From CAYNYF01 sp964401385 (lineage in GTDB: Bacteria > Planctomycetota > Phycisphaerae > SM23-33), in assembly GCA_964401385.1 (NCBI GenBank), contig CAYNYF010000093.1, positions 1 through 16,451 on the forward strand: a stretch of 16,451 nt of DNA, in the 5' to 3' direction. A model generated the notes under the pieces. The model was not told the DNA's origin. It made no database searches and saw only the letters and a program-made list of their open reading frames with translations. Of this stretch, positions 7,125 through 13,534 are shown piece after piece (within the stretch, counting starts at the first letter, position 1; each line of letters opens with the position of its first letter). The position numbers and the translations under genes were made by a program.

Positions 7125-7460
7125 GCCAGGCCGCCTGTGCCGTCTTGCGAGCCTGCCCGCCCTCCGCCCGGCCGCGATTTGCCGGCGGTGATTCCCCGTG
7201 CCGCCTGCCCCCGATTCCAAATGGCTTTGTTTGGTAAAACCGATGTCTTCGCCCGGCCTGTTTCCCCGTCAATTCTCCTCGGTTCGGCTGATCCTGACCG
7301 ATCGCGCAGCCAAAAGGACGCGGATTGCCGGCAGGCGGCGCCCGCGATTTGCTCGATTGCCTTCGGTCTGCTTCTGCCTGGACATGGTTTGGCCTGTCAA
7401 CGGCGTTGCCGCGGAGCCGGCCTTCAGACCCGCTCCACACTTACCCCGCGCGTTCACGTT

Positions 7461-7482
7461 TGCGCGCGCAACCGCTTTCCCA
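7461..7482 (+). repeat. 22-nt direct repeat, copy 1
   Basis: The copy begins TGCGCGCGCA and ends CGCTTTCCCA. It matches the copy at 7571-7592 in 21 of 22 positions (the exception is C versus A at position 12). The two copies start exactly 110 nt apart. Confidence 0.75.
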
Positions 7483-7570
7483 AAAACCGGCCCAGCGGCG
7501 CAAGTTCCGGCCGCCCAAGCGGATAAAAATCTGCGGGAAAATCGCGCCGAGCGAATTTTGCGTACCCATA

Positions 7571-7592
7571 TGCGCGCGCAAACGCTTTCCCA
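7571..7592 (+). repeat. 22-nt direct repeat, copy 2
   Basis: The copy begins TGCGCGCGCA and ends CGCTTTCCCA. It lies about 130 nt upstream of the TATAAT element of the following gene. The self-complementary GCGCGC core could be a protein-binding site or part of a dispersed element. Confidence 0.75.
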
Positions 7593-7642
7593 TAGCCCAA
7601 GCGAGAGACCGGAATGTCCGCTTTCGGCTCGACGCCAATCCT

Positions 7643-7655
7643 CCCGCGGGCAGGC
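7643..7655 (+). repeat. CCCGCGGGCAGGC dispersed repeat, copy 3
   Basis: An exact 13-nt copy that overlaps a perfect 14-bp palindrome, GGGCAGGCCTGCCC (7648-7661), upstream of the 7761 gene. Confidence 0.6.
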
Positions 7656-7717
7656 CTGCCCGCCCTACGGCTGGTCCCGCCCTACGGCGTCAGGCGGCGG
7701 CGGTCGCGGGCGCCGGG

Positions 7718-7723
7718 TATAAT
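7718..7723 (+). promoter_or_regulatory. -10 element TATAAT for the 7761 gene
   Basis: A perfect TATAAT preceded by GGG in otherwise very GC-rich sequence. No recognisable -35 lies 16-18 nt upstream. Initiation near 7730 would give a leader of about 30 nt to ATG 7761. Confidence 0.6.
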
Positions 7724-7745
7724 GACGCGGACTTTGGCGAACGGG

Positions 7746-7752
7746 AAAGGAG
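7746..7752 (+). promoter_or_regulatory. Shine-Dalgarno AAAGGAG fixing the start at 7761
   Basis: AAAGGAG lies 8 nt before ATG 7761. The frame is open upstream to 7614, but only the ATG at 7761 combines a ribosome site, a promoter just upstream and an N-terminus that leads straight into a membrane helix. Confidence 0.75.
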
Positions 7753-7760
7753 CGGCCGGG

Positions 7761-8501
7761 ATGAGAAAACTGGGCTGGCGGGCGTACCTGGGTCTGTCTC
7801 TGGTAGCGCTTTCGGTGGTCGCCTACGCGCTGCACTTCGCCTTCTTCCGGGACGCCCACCACATCTTCATCTACCTGCTGGGCGACGTCGCCTTCGTGCC
7901 CATTGAGGTGCTGCTGGTGACGCTGATTCTGCACGAGCTGCTCAGCCGGCGGGAGAAGAAGGGCCGCCTGAACAAGCTGAACATGGTTATCGGTGCGTTC
8001 TTCAGCGAGGTCGGCACCGACCTGCTGAGCATGCTCTCGGCGTTCGACGAGCGGTTCGAGCGGGTCTGCGGGGAATTGCGGATCGACGCGGACTGGCCCG
8101 GCCGGCGGTTCGCCCAGGTGGGCAGGCGCCTGGCCGAGAACGCCCACGCCACCGACGCCCGCCGCGGCGACCTGGAAGAGCTGCGGAAGTTCCTGATCGC
8201 AAAGCGCCCGTTCCTGCTGGCCCTGCTGGAAAACCCCAACCTGCTCGAGCACGAAGCCTTCACCGATCTGCTGTCGGCGGTCTTTCACCTCACCGAGGAG
8301 CTGGAGAAGCGCTCGCTGCCGGCGGAGCTGCCGGAGGCGGACTACCAGCACCTCTCCGGGGACATTCGCCGGGCCTACGGGCTGCTGATGTCGCAGTGGC
8401 TGGCCTACATGCGGCACCTGAAGGCCGATTACCCTTACCTGTTTTCCCTGGCCACGCGGACCAACCCGTTCGACCCGGCCGCGTCCGTGGTCGTCGGCTG
8501 A
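7761..8501 (+). CDS. Two-helix membrane protein with cytoplasmic helical domain, unknown function
   Basis: 246 residues, in a family I do not recognise by name. It begins MRKLGWRAYL and has two membrane helices, about 8-29 and 35-60. The second contains acidic and polar residues (GDVAFVPIEVLLVTLILHELL). A basic stop-transfer stretch follows (SRREKKGRLNK, 62-72), then about 170 residues predicted to be mostly helical and cytoplasmic. Conserved-looking stretches are LNMVIGAFFSEVGTDLLSML (73-92), LENPNLLEHEAFTDLLSAVFHLTEEL (156-181) and a C-terminal SLATRTNPFDP. No catalytic or nucleotide-binding motif is visible. It is monocistronic, with its own TATAAT and ribosome site, and faces a convergent minus-strand operon across an inverted repeat. 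Confidence 0.85.
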   Translation: MRKLGWRAYLGLSLVALSVVAYALHFAFFRDAHHIFIYLLGDVAFVPIEVLLVTLILHELLSRREKKGRLNKLNMVIGAFFSEVGTDLLSMLSAFDERFERVCGELRIDADWPGRRFAQVGRRLAENAHATDARRGDLEELRKFLIAKRPFLLALLENPNLLEHEAFTDLLSAVFHLTEELEKRSLPAELPEADYQHLSGDIRRAYGLLMSQWLAYMRHLKADYPYLFSLATRTNPFDPAASVVVG

Positions 8502-8529
8502 GCGGACCGCAACAACGAAAACTGTCCAC

Positions 8530-8623
8530 GAATTACACGAATTACACGAAAGAAGCAGAACTCACTGAAGAAAAACGACAGCCGTGCTTGTAGTTCTTCT
8601 AGTTCGTGTAATTAGTGTAATTC
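8530..8623. repeat. Large inverted repeat between convergent genes
   Basis: The left arm 8530-8550 (internal tandem ATTACACGA units) is complementary to 8603-8623 in 20 of 21 positions. AGAAG at 8551-8555 can pair with CTTCT at 8596-8600, which lengthens the stem. It lies between the stops of two convergent genes and could end transcription from both sides. It is AT-rich against a GC-rich background. The same ATTCGTGT-type motif appears in degenerate form near 7081. Confidence 0.8.
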
Positions 8624-8668
8624 CCGCCTGACAGATGGTGGGCAGGCGTGGATACCCGAGCGTGGGGA

Positions 8669-9094
8669 CTACGCACGGCGGAGGGCGTGCAGCAGCAGGG
8701 CGTTGGCCGCGCAGGGAAGGGCGATCATCGCGGCGCCCGACCACATCCAGGGAACAAGGTCCCCGAGCGTGCCGGCGCGGGAGAGATACCAGCCGCCGGC
8801 GGCGGCCCCCAGCGCCACCGCCACGGCCACGATGGTGTTGACCTCGACGGCCTTGGCGTGGGTGGCGGCCGAGGCCTTGAAGAGCTTCGGGAAGAGCGCG
8901 ATCAGGCCGCTGGCGCCGGCGATGCAAATGCACGCGGCCAGCACGCAGAAGGCGACGAGGGCGACGCCGCGCTCGGTCAGCTCGCCCGGCAGGCCCTTCA
9001 GCACCCACCAGACCACGTACGCGGCCAAGGCCACCAGCCAGGCCGACGCCAGGCCCACCAGGGTTCGCGCGGCTCCCTTTGTCGCTTTGTTCAC
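8669..9094 (-). CDS. Four-helix membrane protein of unknown function
   Basis: 141 residues, starting with GTG at 9094 (MNKATKGAARTL). A GGAAGG ribosome site lies 5 nt upstream on the minus strand. Four hydrophobic helices are visible at about 11-32, 43-67, 84-104 and 114-137. Only short loops join them, so almost nothing projects from the membrane. The second helix carries three cysteines (VAFCVLAACICIAGA). No named family is recognised. It follows the transglutaminase-like gene after 31 nt on the same strand, so the two are very likely co-transcribed, and it may anchor or serve that exported protein (inference). Its stop lies 45 nt from the inverted repeat that would end the operon. Confidence 0.8.
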   Translation of the reverse strand: MNKATKGAARTLVGLASAWLVALAAYVVWWVLKGLPGELTERGVALVAFCVLAACICIAGASGLIALFPKLFKASAATHAKAVEVNTIVAVAVALGAAAGGWYLSRAGTLGDLVPWMWSGAAMIALPCAANALLLHALRRA

Positions 9095-9125
9095 GCGTGC
9101 CTTCCGGCCCGGCCGCGGCAGGCGG

Positions 9126-11414
9126 CTACTTGTCCGTGTAAACGTCCACTTCCAGGCGCGGCTGGACGGTCGTGGCGACGTTGACGCGGACCGTCCAACC
9201 GTCGTCCACGCCGCGGTCGGGAACGCAGCGGATGGCCAGGCCGTGGGACTTCAGCTCGCCGGCGGCGATCTGCTTCAGCCCGCGGGTCACGTCGATCTTG
9301 AACTCCTTCGGCGGGTCGAAGGGCTTATCCGCGGGCGTCTTCGGCACGATGGCCGTCCCCAGCGTGGCCCCGAGGTTCTTGAAGTCATACGGCTTTGCCT
9401 TCTGGAACGGGGCCTTCAGGGCGACGGCGGCGATCCGGGTGGACGCCTGCGGGTGGCCGCGGACGACCGGCAGCACCACGTAGGCGGCGGCGATCTTCCT
9501 GGGTTTCGGCAGGTCCTTCAGCTCGCCCGCCACCAGCAGCACCCAGGCCTCGGCGTTGTCCTTGCGCCACTTGATGAACTGCTCGGTGCCGTAGACCTTG
9601 CCGGCCATGTCGACCACGTGGCTGGCCGTCAGCGGGATCTTGCGCCTGGCCGTGGGCCGGGGGGTCTTCTTCGGCGGGATGGCGATGCCGATGTGGAAGG
9701 GATTGGGCATCGTCTTGAGGACGTCGTTGGGTCCCATTTTGGGCTCGACCGCGCCGGCCGGCAGCGGCCGCGGCTTGGCGCCCGGCGCGAGCACCTCCCG
9801 CCGCAGCAGCAGCATGCGCGGGTAGACCGTCTGCTGGTCCTTCGGCGTGGGCACGTCGATGGTGAACTCGGCCGGCAGGTCGGCGGCGGTGAAAATCTTC
9901 CGCACGACGGTGGGCGTCTCCGACCATCTGGCCTTGTGCGCCCGGGCGAGCTCGGCGTCCATGTCGGCGAGCTGTTCGTAGGTCTGATACCGGTATCCCA
10001 GGTGGTAGGCGTAGGTCACCGCCAGGCGGTTTTCGCCGAGCGGCTTGGGATCGGCCACGGAGATGGTGATCTTGTTCCTGCCGGGGGAGAGATACGGCAG
10101 GGCGCAGCGGTTGTGCTGGACGATGGCCTCCAGCCGCAGCGACGTCAGGGCCTTCTTGAACGACAGCTTCAGCAGGCAGTCGTACTTGCCGCCGATGGCA
10201 TCGTCGAAGTTCGCCAGGTTGATGGGCTTGAAGGTCTTGCCGGCGTCGAGGGAGATCTCGGCCGAGTCGGCGCCGTCGGCCTTGCCCGACGCCCGCGACA
10301 TGATGTACGGCGACTGAAGCCTGATGGTGACGGAGGCCGGCTTTGACGGGTCCGCGGGGACGAGCTTTCCGCCGGCGAGCTTAACGTTGTCCTTGCCGGC
10401 AAGGCCGGACAGGAAGGCATCATTGGTCAGGTCCGGCGCGAACAGCAGCTTGCCGCTGGCGAAGGTTCGCGCCCCGCGCGGGTTCTGGGCGGCGTACGGC
10501 TCCAGGATTGGGCCGATGGCGGGGGAGTTGCGATAGTCCTTGTCCCCGCAGGTGTGACCGGGCACGTTCTTCCGCCCGTTCCACCAGTAGGCGCCTTTGA
10601 TCGCCTGCCAGCGCAGCTCCAGCGAATAGCCCGGGGCGAGATTGACGTCGGTGTTGTAGCCGTCCTCGTCGAACTTGATGCCGGCCCAGCCCTTGGGGGA
10701 GCCGCTGCGGTGGCGGCCCTTGGTGCCGCTGACGACGCCGCCGGGTCCGTCGCCGCAGACCAGGAAGGCCGGGGCCGTCCAGTTGGCCTTGTCGTTGATG
10801 ATCTCGAACTGGTTGCCGCGGTGGTAGTAGACCTTGCGCGCCGGGTCCAGCACCAGGTCCCGGGTGATCAGCTCGGGGTTGGCGGCGATGTCGGCCTGGC
10901 TGGCGACGGTCCTGCCGCCGGGGGCGTTGGGGTCGGCCTTCCAGACGTAGATTTTGAGGAAGGTGTCGAAGTAGTGCCAGCGGCCGTCGTAGTTGACCTC
11001 GACGGTGGTGTGGCCCTTCCAGCCGACAAACCGCCACCCCCAGCCGGCCGCCCGCCACAGCGCCGACAGGACCGCGTGCTGCCCGCCGCACAGGCTCCAG
11101 CCGTAGACGTTGATCATCTTCAGCGCGGCCACGCCGCCCCGCTCGGAGGGGTAGGCCCGGTGGTACCAGGCCAGGCGGCAGAAGTTGTAGATGGCGATGG
11201 CCTTCTCGTCGTTGGTCTTGCAGCCGCGGGTGACCGTCTCGACGATCGACTTCAGCGAGGAGCAGTCCGGCGCCTTGTCGGCCACCACCTTGATCCGCCG
11301 GACCATTGACGTGGCGGCCTTGCCCGCGGCCGAGGCGCCCTGGCCGAGGCAGGCCCCCGCGCACAGGAAGATCAGCATTCCGCAACAGCCAACAGCCCAT
11401 TTCCACACGTGCAT
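9126..11414 (-). CDS. Exported transglutaminase-like protein
   Basis: 762 residues with an N-terminal signal sequence (hydrophobic 7-24; a Cys in LCAGAC is a weak lipobox candidate), so it is probably periplasmic or surface-located. A transglutaminase-like (papain-fold) core spans about 50-155. The likely triad is Cys109 in WSLCGGQHAVLSALW, His135 in GHTTVEV and Asp150 in WHYFDTF. All three residues are present, so cysteine-protease or amide-transfer chemistry is plausible. The remaining 600 residues are mostly beta-rich. They include LRLQSPYIMSRASGKADGA and SAEISLDAGKTFKPI, resembling sialidase/BNR-type strands and C-terminal adhesion-like modules, but none is assigned with confidence. AAAGGGA lies 6-7 nt before ATG 11414. 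It heads a two-gene operon with the four-helix membrane protein. Substrate unknown. Confidence 0.85.
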   Translation of the reverse strand: MHVWKWAVGCCGMLIFLCAGACLGQGASAAGKAATSMVRRIKVVADKAPDCSSLKSIVETVTRGCKTNDEKAIAIYNFCRLAWYHRAYPSERGGVAALKMINVYGWSLCGGQHAVLSALWRAAGWGWRFVGWKGHTTVEVNYDGRWHYFDTFLKIYVWKADPNAPGGRTVASQADIAANPELITRDLVLDPARKVYYHRGNQFEIINDKANWTAPAFLVCGDGPGGVVSGTKGRHRSGSPKGWAGIKFDEDGYNTDVNLAPGYSLELRWQAIKGAYWWNGRKNVPGHTCGDKDYRNSPAIGPILEPYAAQNPRGARTFASGKLLFAPDLTNDAFLSGLAGKDNVKLAGGKLVPADPSKPASVTIRLQSPYIMSRASGKADGADSAEISLDAGKTFKPINLANFDDAIGGKYDCLLKLSFKKALTSLRLEAIVQHNRCALPYLSPGRNKITISVADPKPLGENRLAVTYAYHLGYRYQTYEQLADMDAELARAHKARWSETPTVVRKIFTAADLPAEFTIDVPTPKDQQTVYPRMLLLRREVLAPGAKPRPLPAGAVEPKMGPNDVLKTMPNPFHIGIAIPPKKTPRPTARRKIPLTASHVVDMAGKVYGTEQFIKWRKDNAEAWVLLVAGELKDLPKPRKIAAAYVVLPVVRGHPQASTRIAAVALKAPFQKAKPYDFKNLGATLGTAIVPKTPADKPFDPPKEFKIDVTRGLKQIAAGELKSHGLAIRCVPDRGVDDGWTVRVNVATTVQPRLEVDVYTDK

Positions 11415-11420
11415 GTTTGA

Positions 11421-11428
11421 TCCCTTTC
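11421..11428 (-). promoter_or_regulatory. Shine-Dalgarno GAAAGGGA for the transglutaminase-like gene
   Basis: On the minus strand GAAAGGGA is followed by 6 nt and ATG at 11414. This supports the start that yields the signal sequence. Confidence 0.65.
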
Positions 11429-11502
11429 TCAGAGGTGAACAGACGGCAACTCCACCGGAGCCATCACGAACTCCCGCATGAGATTCCGCTCATCGAACCA
11501 TG

Positions 11503-11531
11503 ATTCTACCCGCCCCGGGCGGGATCTGCAA
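11503..11531 (-). promoter_or_regulatory. Candidate promoter for the transglutaminase operon
   Basis: Minus strand: TTGCAG (11531-11526), a 17-nt spacer, then TAGAAT (11508-11503) preceded by GGG. The -10 is good and the -35 matches only TTG. The spacer contains a GC-rich inverted repeat (CCCGCC/GGCGGG, 11509-11523). The expected leader is about 80 nt. Confidence 0.45.
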
Positions 11532-11860
11532 AGCCTGACCGGCCAGGCACACCAGCGCGGCGCGCTGGAAAATGGCGGCGGCGGCTGGCGGCGCCTGACC
11601 TATCCCCACTTTGCCGAACCGCCCTGGGAGCTGACAACTGTGCGCGTGGCGAGAGCCATCGAATGCGACATCGCCCAGACAATTCCGGTGCGTGCGAGCA
11701 CGCACCCTACGCCCGGGCCTAGCCCCAGCGCGGCGTCTTTCTTAGCCCCGTGCGAAAGCACGGGGGAATCGGCGGGGGAAGCAGCGCAGCCCCTGCCGGG
11801 GCTACCCATGGAGCTGGGGATAAGTCAGCGGTGGCGCTGCTTGACTTTGCCCACTGGGCG
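11509..11860. repeat. Cluster of six inverted repeats in the 11415-11893 intergenic region
   Basis: This 479-nt gap has no convincing gene. Hairpins: CCCGCC/GGCGGG (11509-11523); CCAGCGCG-G-CGCGCTGG (11552-11568); GGTGCGTGC/GCACGCACC (11687-11706); CCCCGTGC-GAAA-GCACGGGG with a GNRA tetraloop (11746-11765); AGCCCC-TGCC-GGGGCT (11788-11803); and an outer AAGCAGCGC/GCGCTGCTT pair (11779-11787 with 11834-11842) that encloses the previous one. They may be dispersed palindromes or a structured RNA. Confidence 0.7.
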
Positions 11861-11870
11861 GGGGAATAAT
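11841..11870 (+). promoter_or_regulatory. Candidate sigma-70 promoter for tsaC-phosphatase/rpiB
   Basis: TTGACT (11841-11846), an 18-nt spacer and AATAAT (11865-11870) match 5 of 6 bases each. Initiation near 11877 would leave a leader of only about 17 nt before ATG 11894, which fits the absence of a clear Shine-Dalgarno site. The -35 overlaps the right arm of an inverted repeat. Confidence 0.5.
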
Positions 11871-11893
11871 GAGCCGGTTGGCGGCGCTCGTTC

Positions 11894-13009
11894 ATGCGGA
11901 CACGCATACTCCAGATTGATCCGGACGGCGGATTCGCCCGGCAGATCGTCCCGGCCGTTCGCGCGATCCGGGCCGGGCGGATCGTGGGCTTCCCCACCGA
12001 GACCGTTTACGGCGTGGGCGTGGTGGCCACCGACGCCCGGGCCGTGCGGCGCCTGCGCGAGCTGAAGCAGCGCCCGGCGGGGGCCTTCACCGTGCACATC
12101 GACTCGCCCCAGCAGGCCCGCCGCTACGTCCGGGACGTGCCCGTGCGGGCGGCGACACTGATGCAGAAGGCCTGGCCGGGCCCGCTGACGATCCTGCTTC
12201 AGACGGGCGGGAGGTTCGCCGACTCGTCCCTGGGGAGCAAGGCCCTGTTCCAGCGGATCTGCCGGGACGGGGTGGTGGGGCTGCGCTGCCCGGCCGACCC
12301 GGTGGCGCGAGCGCTGCTGAAGCGGGCGGGCAAGCCCGTGCTGGCGACCAGCGCCAACCTCACCGGGCGGGCGGCGCCGAAGTCGGCCGAGGAAGTGCTG
12401 GACCAGCTCGACGGAAAGATCGACCTGCTGCTCGACGCCGGGCAGACGCGCTACCGCAAGGCCTCCACGCTGGTGGCCTTCGAGGCCGAGCACTACAAGA
12501 TCGTTCGCCCCGGCGTGCTGGACGCGCGCATGGTCGAGCGGATGTCCGGCCGGACCGTCCTGTTCGTCTGCACCGGCAACACCTGCCGCAGCCCGATGGC
12601 GGTCGCCCTGGCCCGGCACGTGCTGGCCGAGCGCATCGGCTGCCGGGAAGAGGAGCTGGCCAAATTCGGCCTGACGATCATCTCGGCCGGAACCTTCGCC
12701 GGCCGCGACGCTCCGGCCACGCAGGCGGCGGTCAAGGCCGTCGAACGCCTCGGCGCCAGCCTCGGAAAACACCAGGCCACCAAGCTCACCAAAGAGTTGA
12801 TTCGGACCGCGGATCTGATATTCTGCATGACCCGGCAGCACGTCGCCGAGGTCACCGGCAAGCTGCCCGACGCCGCGGGCAGGACGTTCCTGCTGGACGC
12901 CGACGGCGACGTCGTCGATCCCATCGGCGCCGACGCGGAAACCTACCTCCGCGTCGCCGAACGCATTCAGGCAAGTTTGCAGACGAGGATGAAAGAGAAC
13001 CTGCTATGA
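11894..13009 (+). CDS. tsaC: Fusion: threonylcarbamoyl-AMP synthase (TsaC/Sua5) + LMW phosphatase (YwlE-like arginine phosphatase)
   Basis: 371 residues with two enzymes in one frame. Residues 1-212 are a YrdC/Sua5 domain that makes threonylcarbamoyl-AMP from Thr, bicarbonate and ATP for tRNA t6A37: PTETVYGVG (34-42), LKQRP (57-61), ATSANLTG (151-158) and STLVAF (191-196). The long Sua5 C-terminal domain is absent. Residues 218-371 are a low-molecular-weight phosphatase: P-loop VCTGNTCRSPM with nucleophile Cys226 and Arg232, and acid Asp342 in VVDPIG. The loop has Thr230 where tyrosine phosphatases have Ile or Leu. In B. subtilis YwlE this Thr selects phosphoarginine, so the domain is probably a protein-arginine phosphatase. 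The junction MSGRTVLFVC (from Met217) looks like a former start. The gene overlaps rpiB by ATGA. No clear Shine-Dalgarno lies before ATG 11894. Confidence 0.92.
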   Translation: MRTRILQIDPDGGFARQIVPAVRAIRAGRIVGFPTETVYGVGVVATDARAVRRLRELKQRPAGAFTVHIDSPQQARRYVRDVPVRAATLMQKAWPGPLTILLQTGGRFADSSLGSKALFQRICRDGVVGLRCPADPVARALLKRAGKPVLATSANLTGRAAPKSAEEVLDQLDGKIDLLLDAGQTRYRKASTLVAFEAEHYKIVRPGVLDARMVERMSGRTVLFVCTGNTCRSPMAVALARHVLAERIGCREEELAKFGLTIISAGTFAGRDAPATQAAVKAVERLGASLGKHQATKLTKELIRTADLIFCMTRQHVAEVTGKLPDAAGRTFLLDADGDVVDPIGADAETYLRVAERIQASLQTRMKENLL

Positions 13010-13488
13010 GAATTGCCTTGGCCGCCGACCATCGCGGACACACCTTGAAGGAAAAGGTCCACGCCCTGCTGAACGAGAAGCACCACGAAGTCATCGACAT
13101 GGGCACCAACTCTTCGCGGAGCTGCGACTACCCGGACATGGGCTTCAAGGCCGCCAAGGCCGTGGCCGAGCACAAGGTCGACCGCGGAATTCTGGTCTGC
13201 GGCACGGGCATCGGCATGAGCATCACCGCCAACAAGGTGCCCGGCGTGCGGGCGGCGCTGTGCCTGGACGAGCTGACCGCCCAGCTTTCGCGCAGCCACA
13301 ACGACGCCAACGTGCTCTGCCTGGCCGCCGACGTCGTCGGGGAGGAGCGGGCGCGGCACATTGTCGAGAGGTGGCTGGAGACCGCCTTCGAGGACTCGGG
13401 CCGGCACGCCCGCAGGGTGTGGAAGATCAACGTCATCGAGCGCGGGCAGGACCCGACCAAGCAGAAGTACACCGGCGCGGCGCGGTAG
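13006..13488 (+). CDS. rpiB: Ribose-5-phosphate isomerase B
   Basis: 160 residues of the RpiB/LacAB family, interconverting ribulose-5-phosphate and ribose-5-phosphate in the cytosolic pentose phosphate pathway. Visible landmarks: Asp8-His9 in ALAADHRG, the nucleophile region with Cys65 in VCGTGIGMSITANK (the Cys typical of true RpiB), RAALCLD (82-88), His98-Asp100 in SRSHNDANVLCL, and the phosphate-binding Arg cluster GRHARR (132-137). The length is about 10 residues longer than usual, through the C-terminal tail ERGQDPTKQKYTGAAR. The ATG at 13006 overlaps the stop of the fusion gene, so translation is probably coupled. The order TsaC-phosphatase-RpiB equals Bacillus ywlC-ywlE-ywlF. The stop codon lies in a 13-nt tandem repeat. 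Confidence 0.95.
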   Translation: MRIALAADHRGHTLKEKVHALLNEKHHEVIDMGTNSSRSCDYPDMGFKAAKAVAEHKVDRGILVCGTGIGMSITANKVPGVRAALCLDELTAQLSRSHNDANVLCLAADVVGEERARHIVERWLETAFEDSGRHARRVWKINVIERGQDPTKQKYTGAAR

Positions 13489-13510
13489 GGCGGCGCGGTA
13501 GGGCGGCGCC
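13478..13510 (+). repeat. 13-nt tandem repeat over the rpiB stop codon
   Basis: CGGCGCGGTAGGG occurs at 13478-13490 and 13491-13503, followed by a partial unit CGGCGCC. The rpiB TAG is in the first copy, so the duplication also copies the stop region into the 46-nt gap before the convergent ktrA end. Confidence 0.8.
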
Positions 13511-13534
13511 GCAGCTTGGCTCGCCGCGCGTGGC

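Larger units (their letters stand above)
6926..7717. other. Gene-free, repeat-bearing intergenic region
   Basis: About 800 nt with no convincing coding sequence on either strand. It holds: an AT-rich stretch to about 7070; a degenerate copy of the 'attcgtgtgattcgt' repeat near 7081-7096; two copies of a CCCGCGGGCAGGC 13-mer (7112 and 7643); a 14-bp palindrome GGGCAGGCCTGCCC (7648-7661); and a pair of 22-nt direct repeats at 7461 and 7571. A minus-strand frame over 7063-7440 contains the peptide FYQTKPFG, which from memory is typical of non-coding dispersed repeats in uncultured planctomycetes, so I do not call it a gene. Confidence 0.6.

Noticed and set aside
7461..7592. Possible CRISPR-like repeat pair
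   Set aside because: Only two copies, 88 nt of intervening sequence, and no cas genes.
7614..7760. Upstream starts (7614 or the ATG at 7722) for the 246-residue membrane protein
   Set aside because: The promoter TATAAT overlaps 7722, and AAAGGAG is correctly placed only for 7761.
7137..7906. Several overlapping plus-strand frames between 7137 and 7906
   Set aside because: Low-complexity Pro/Arg/Ala/Ser products across the repeat region, no ribosome site, and they overlap the better-supported gene at 7761.
8703..10346. A 547-codon open frame on the plus strand
   Set aside because: It is antisense to the transglutaminase-like and four-helix genes, which have signal peptide, triad, helices and ribosome sites. 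The product has no recognisable domain.
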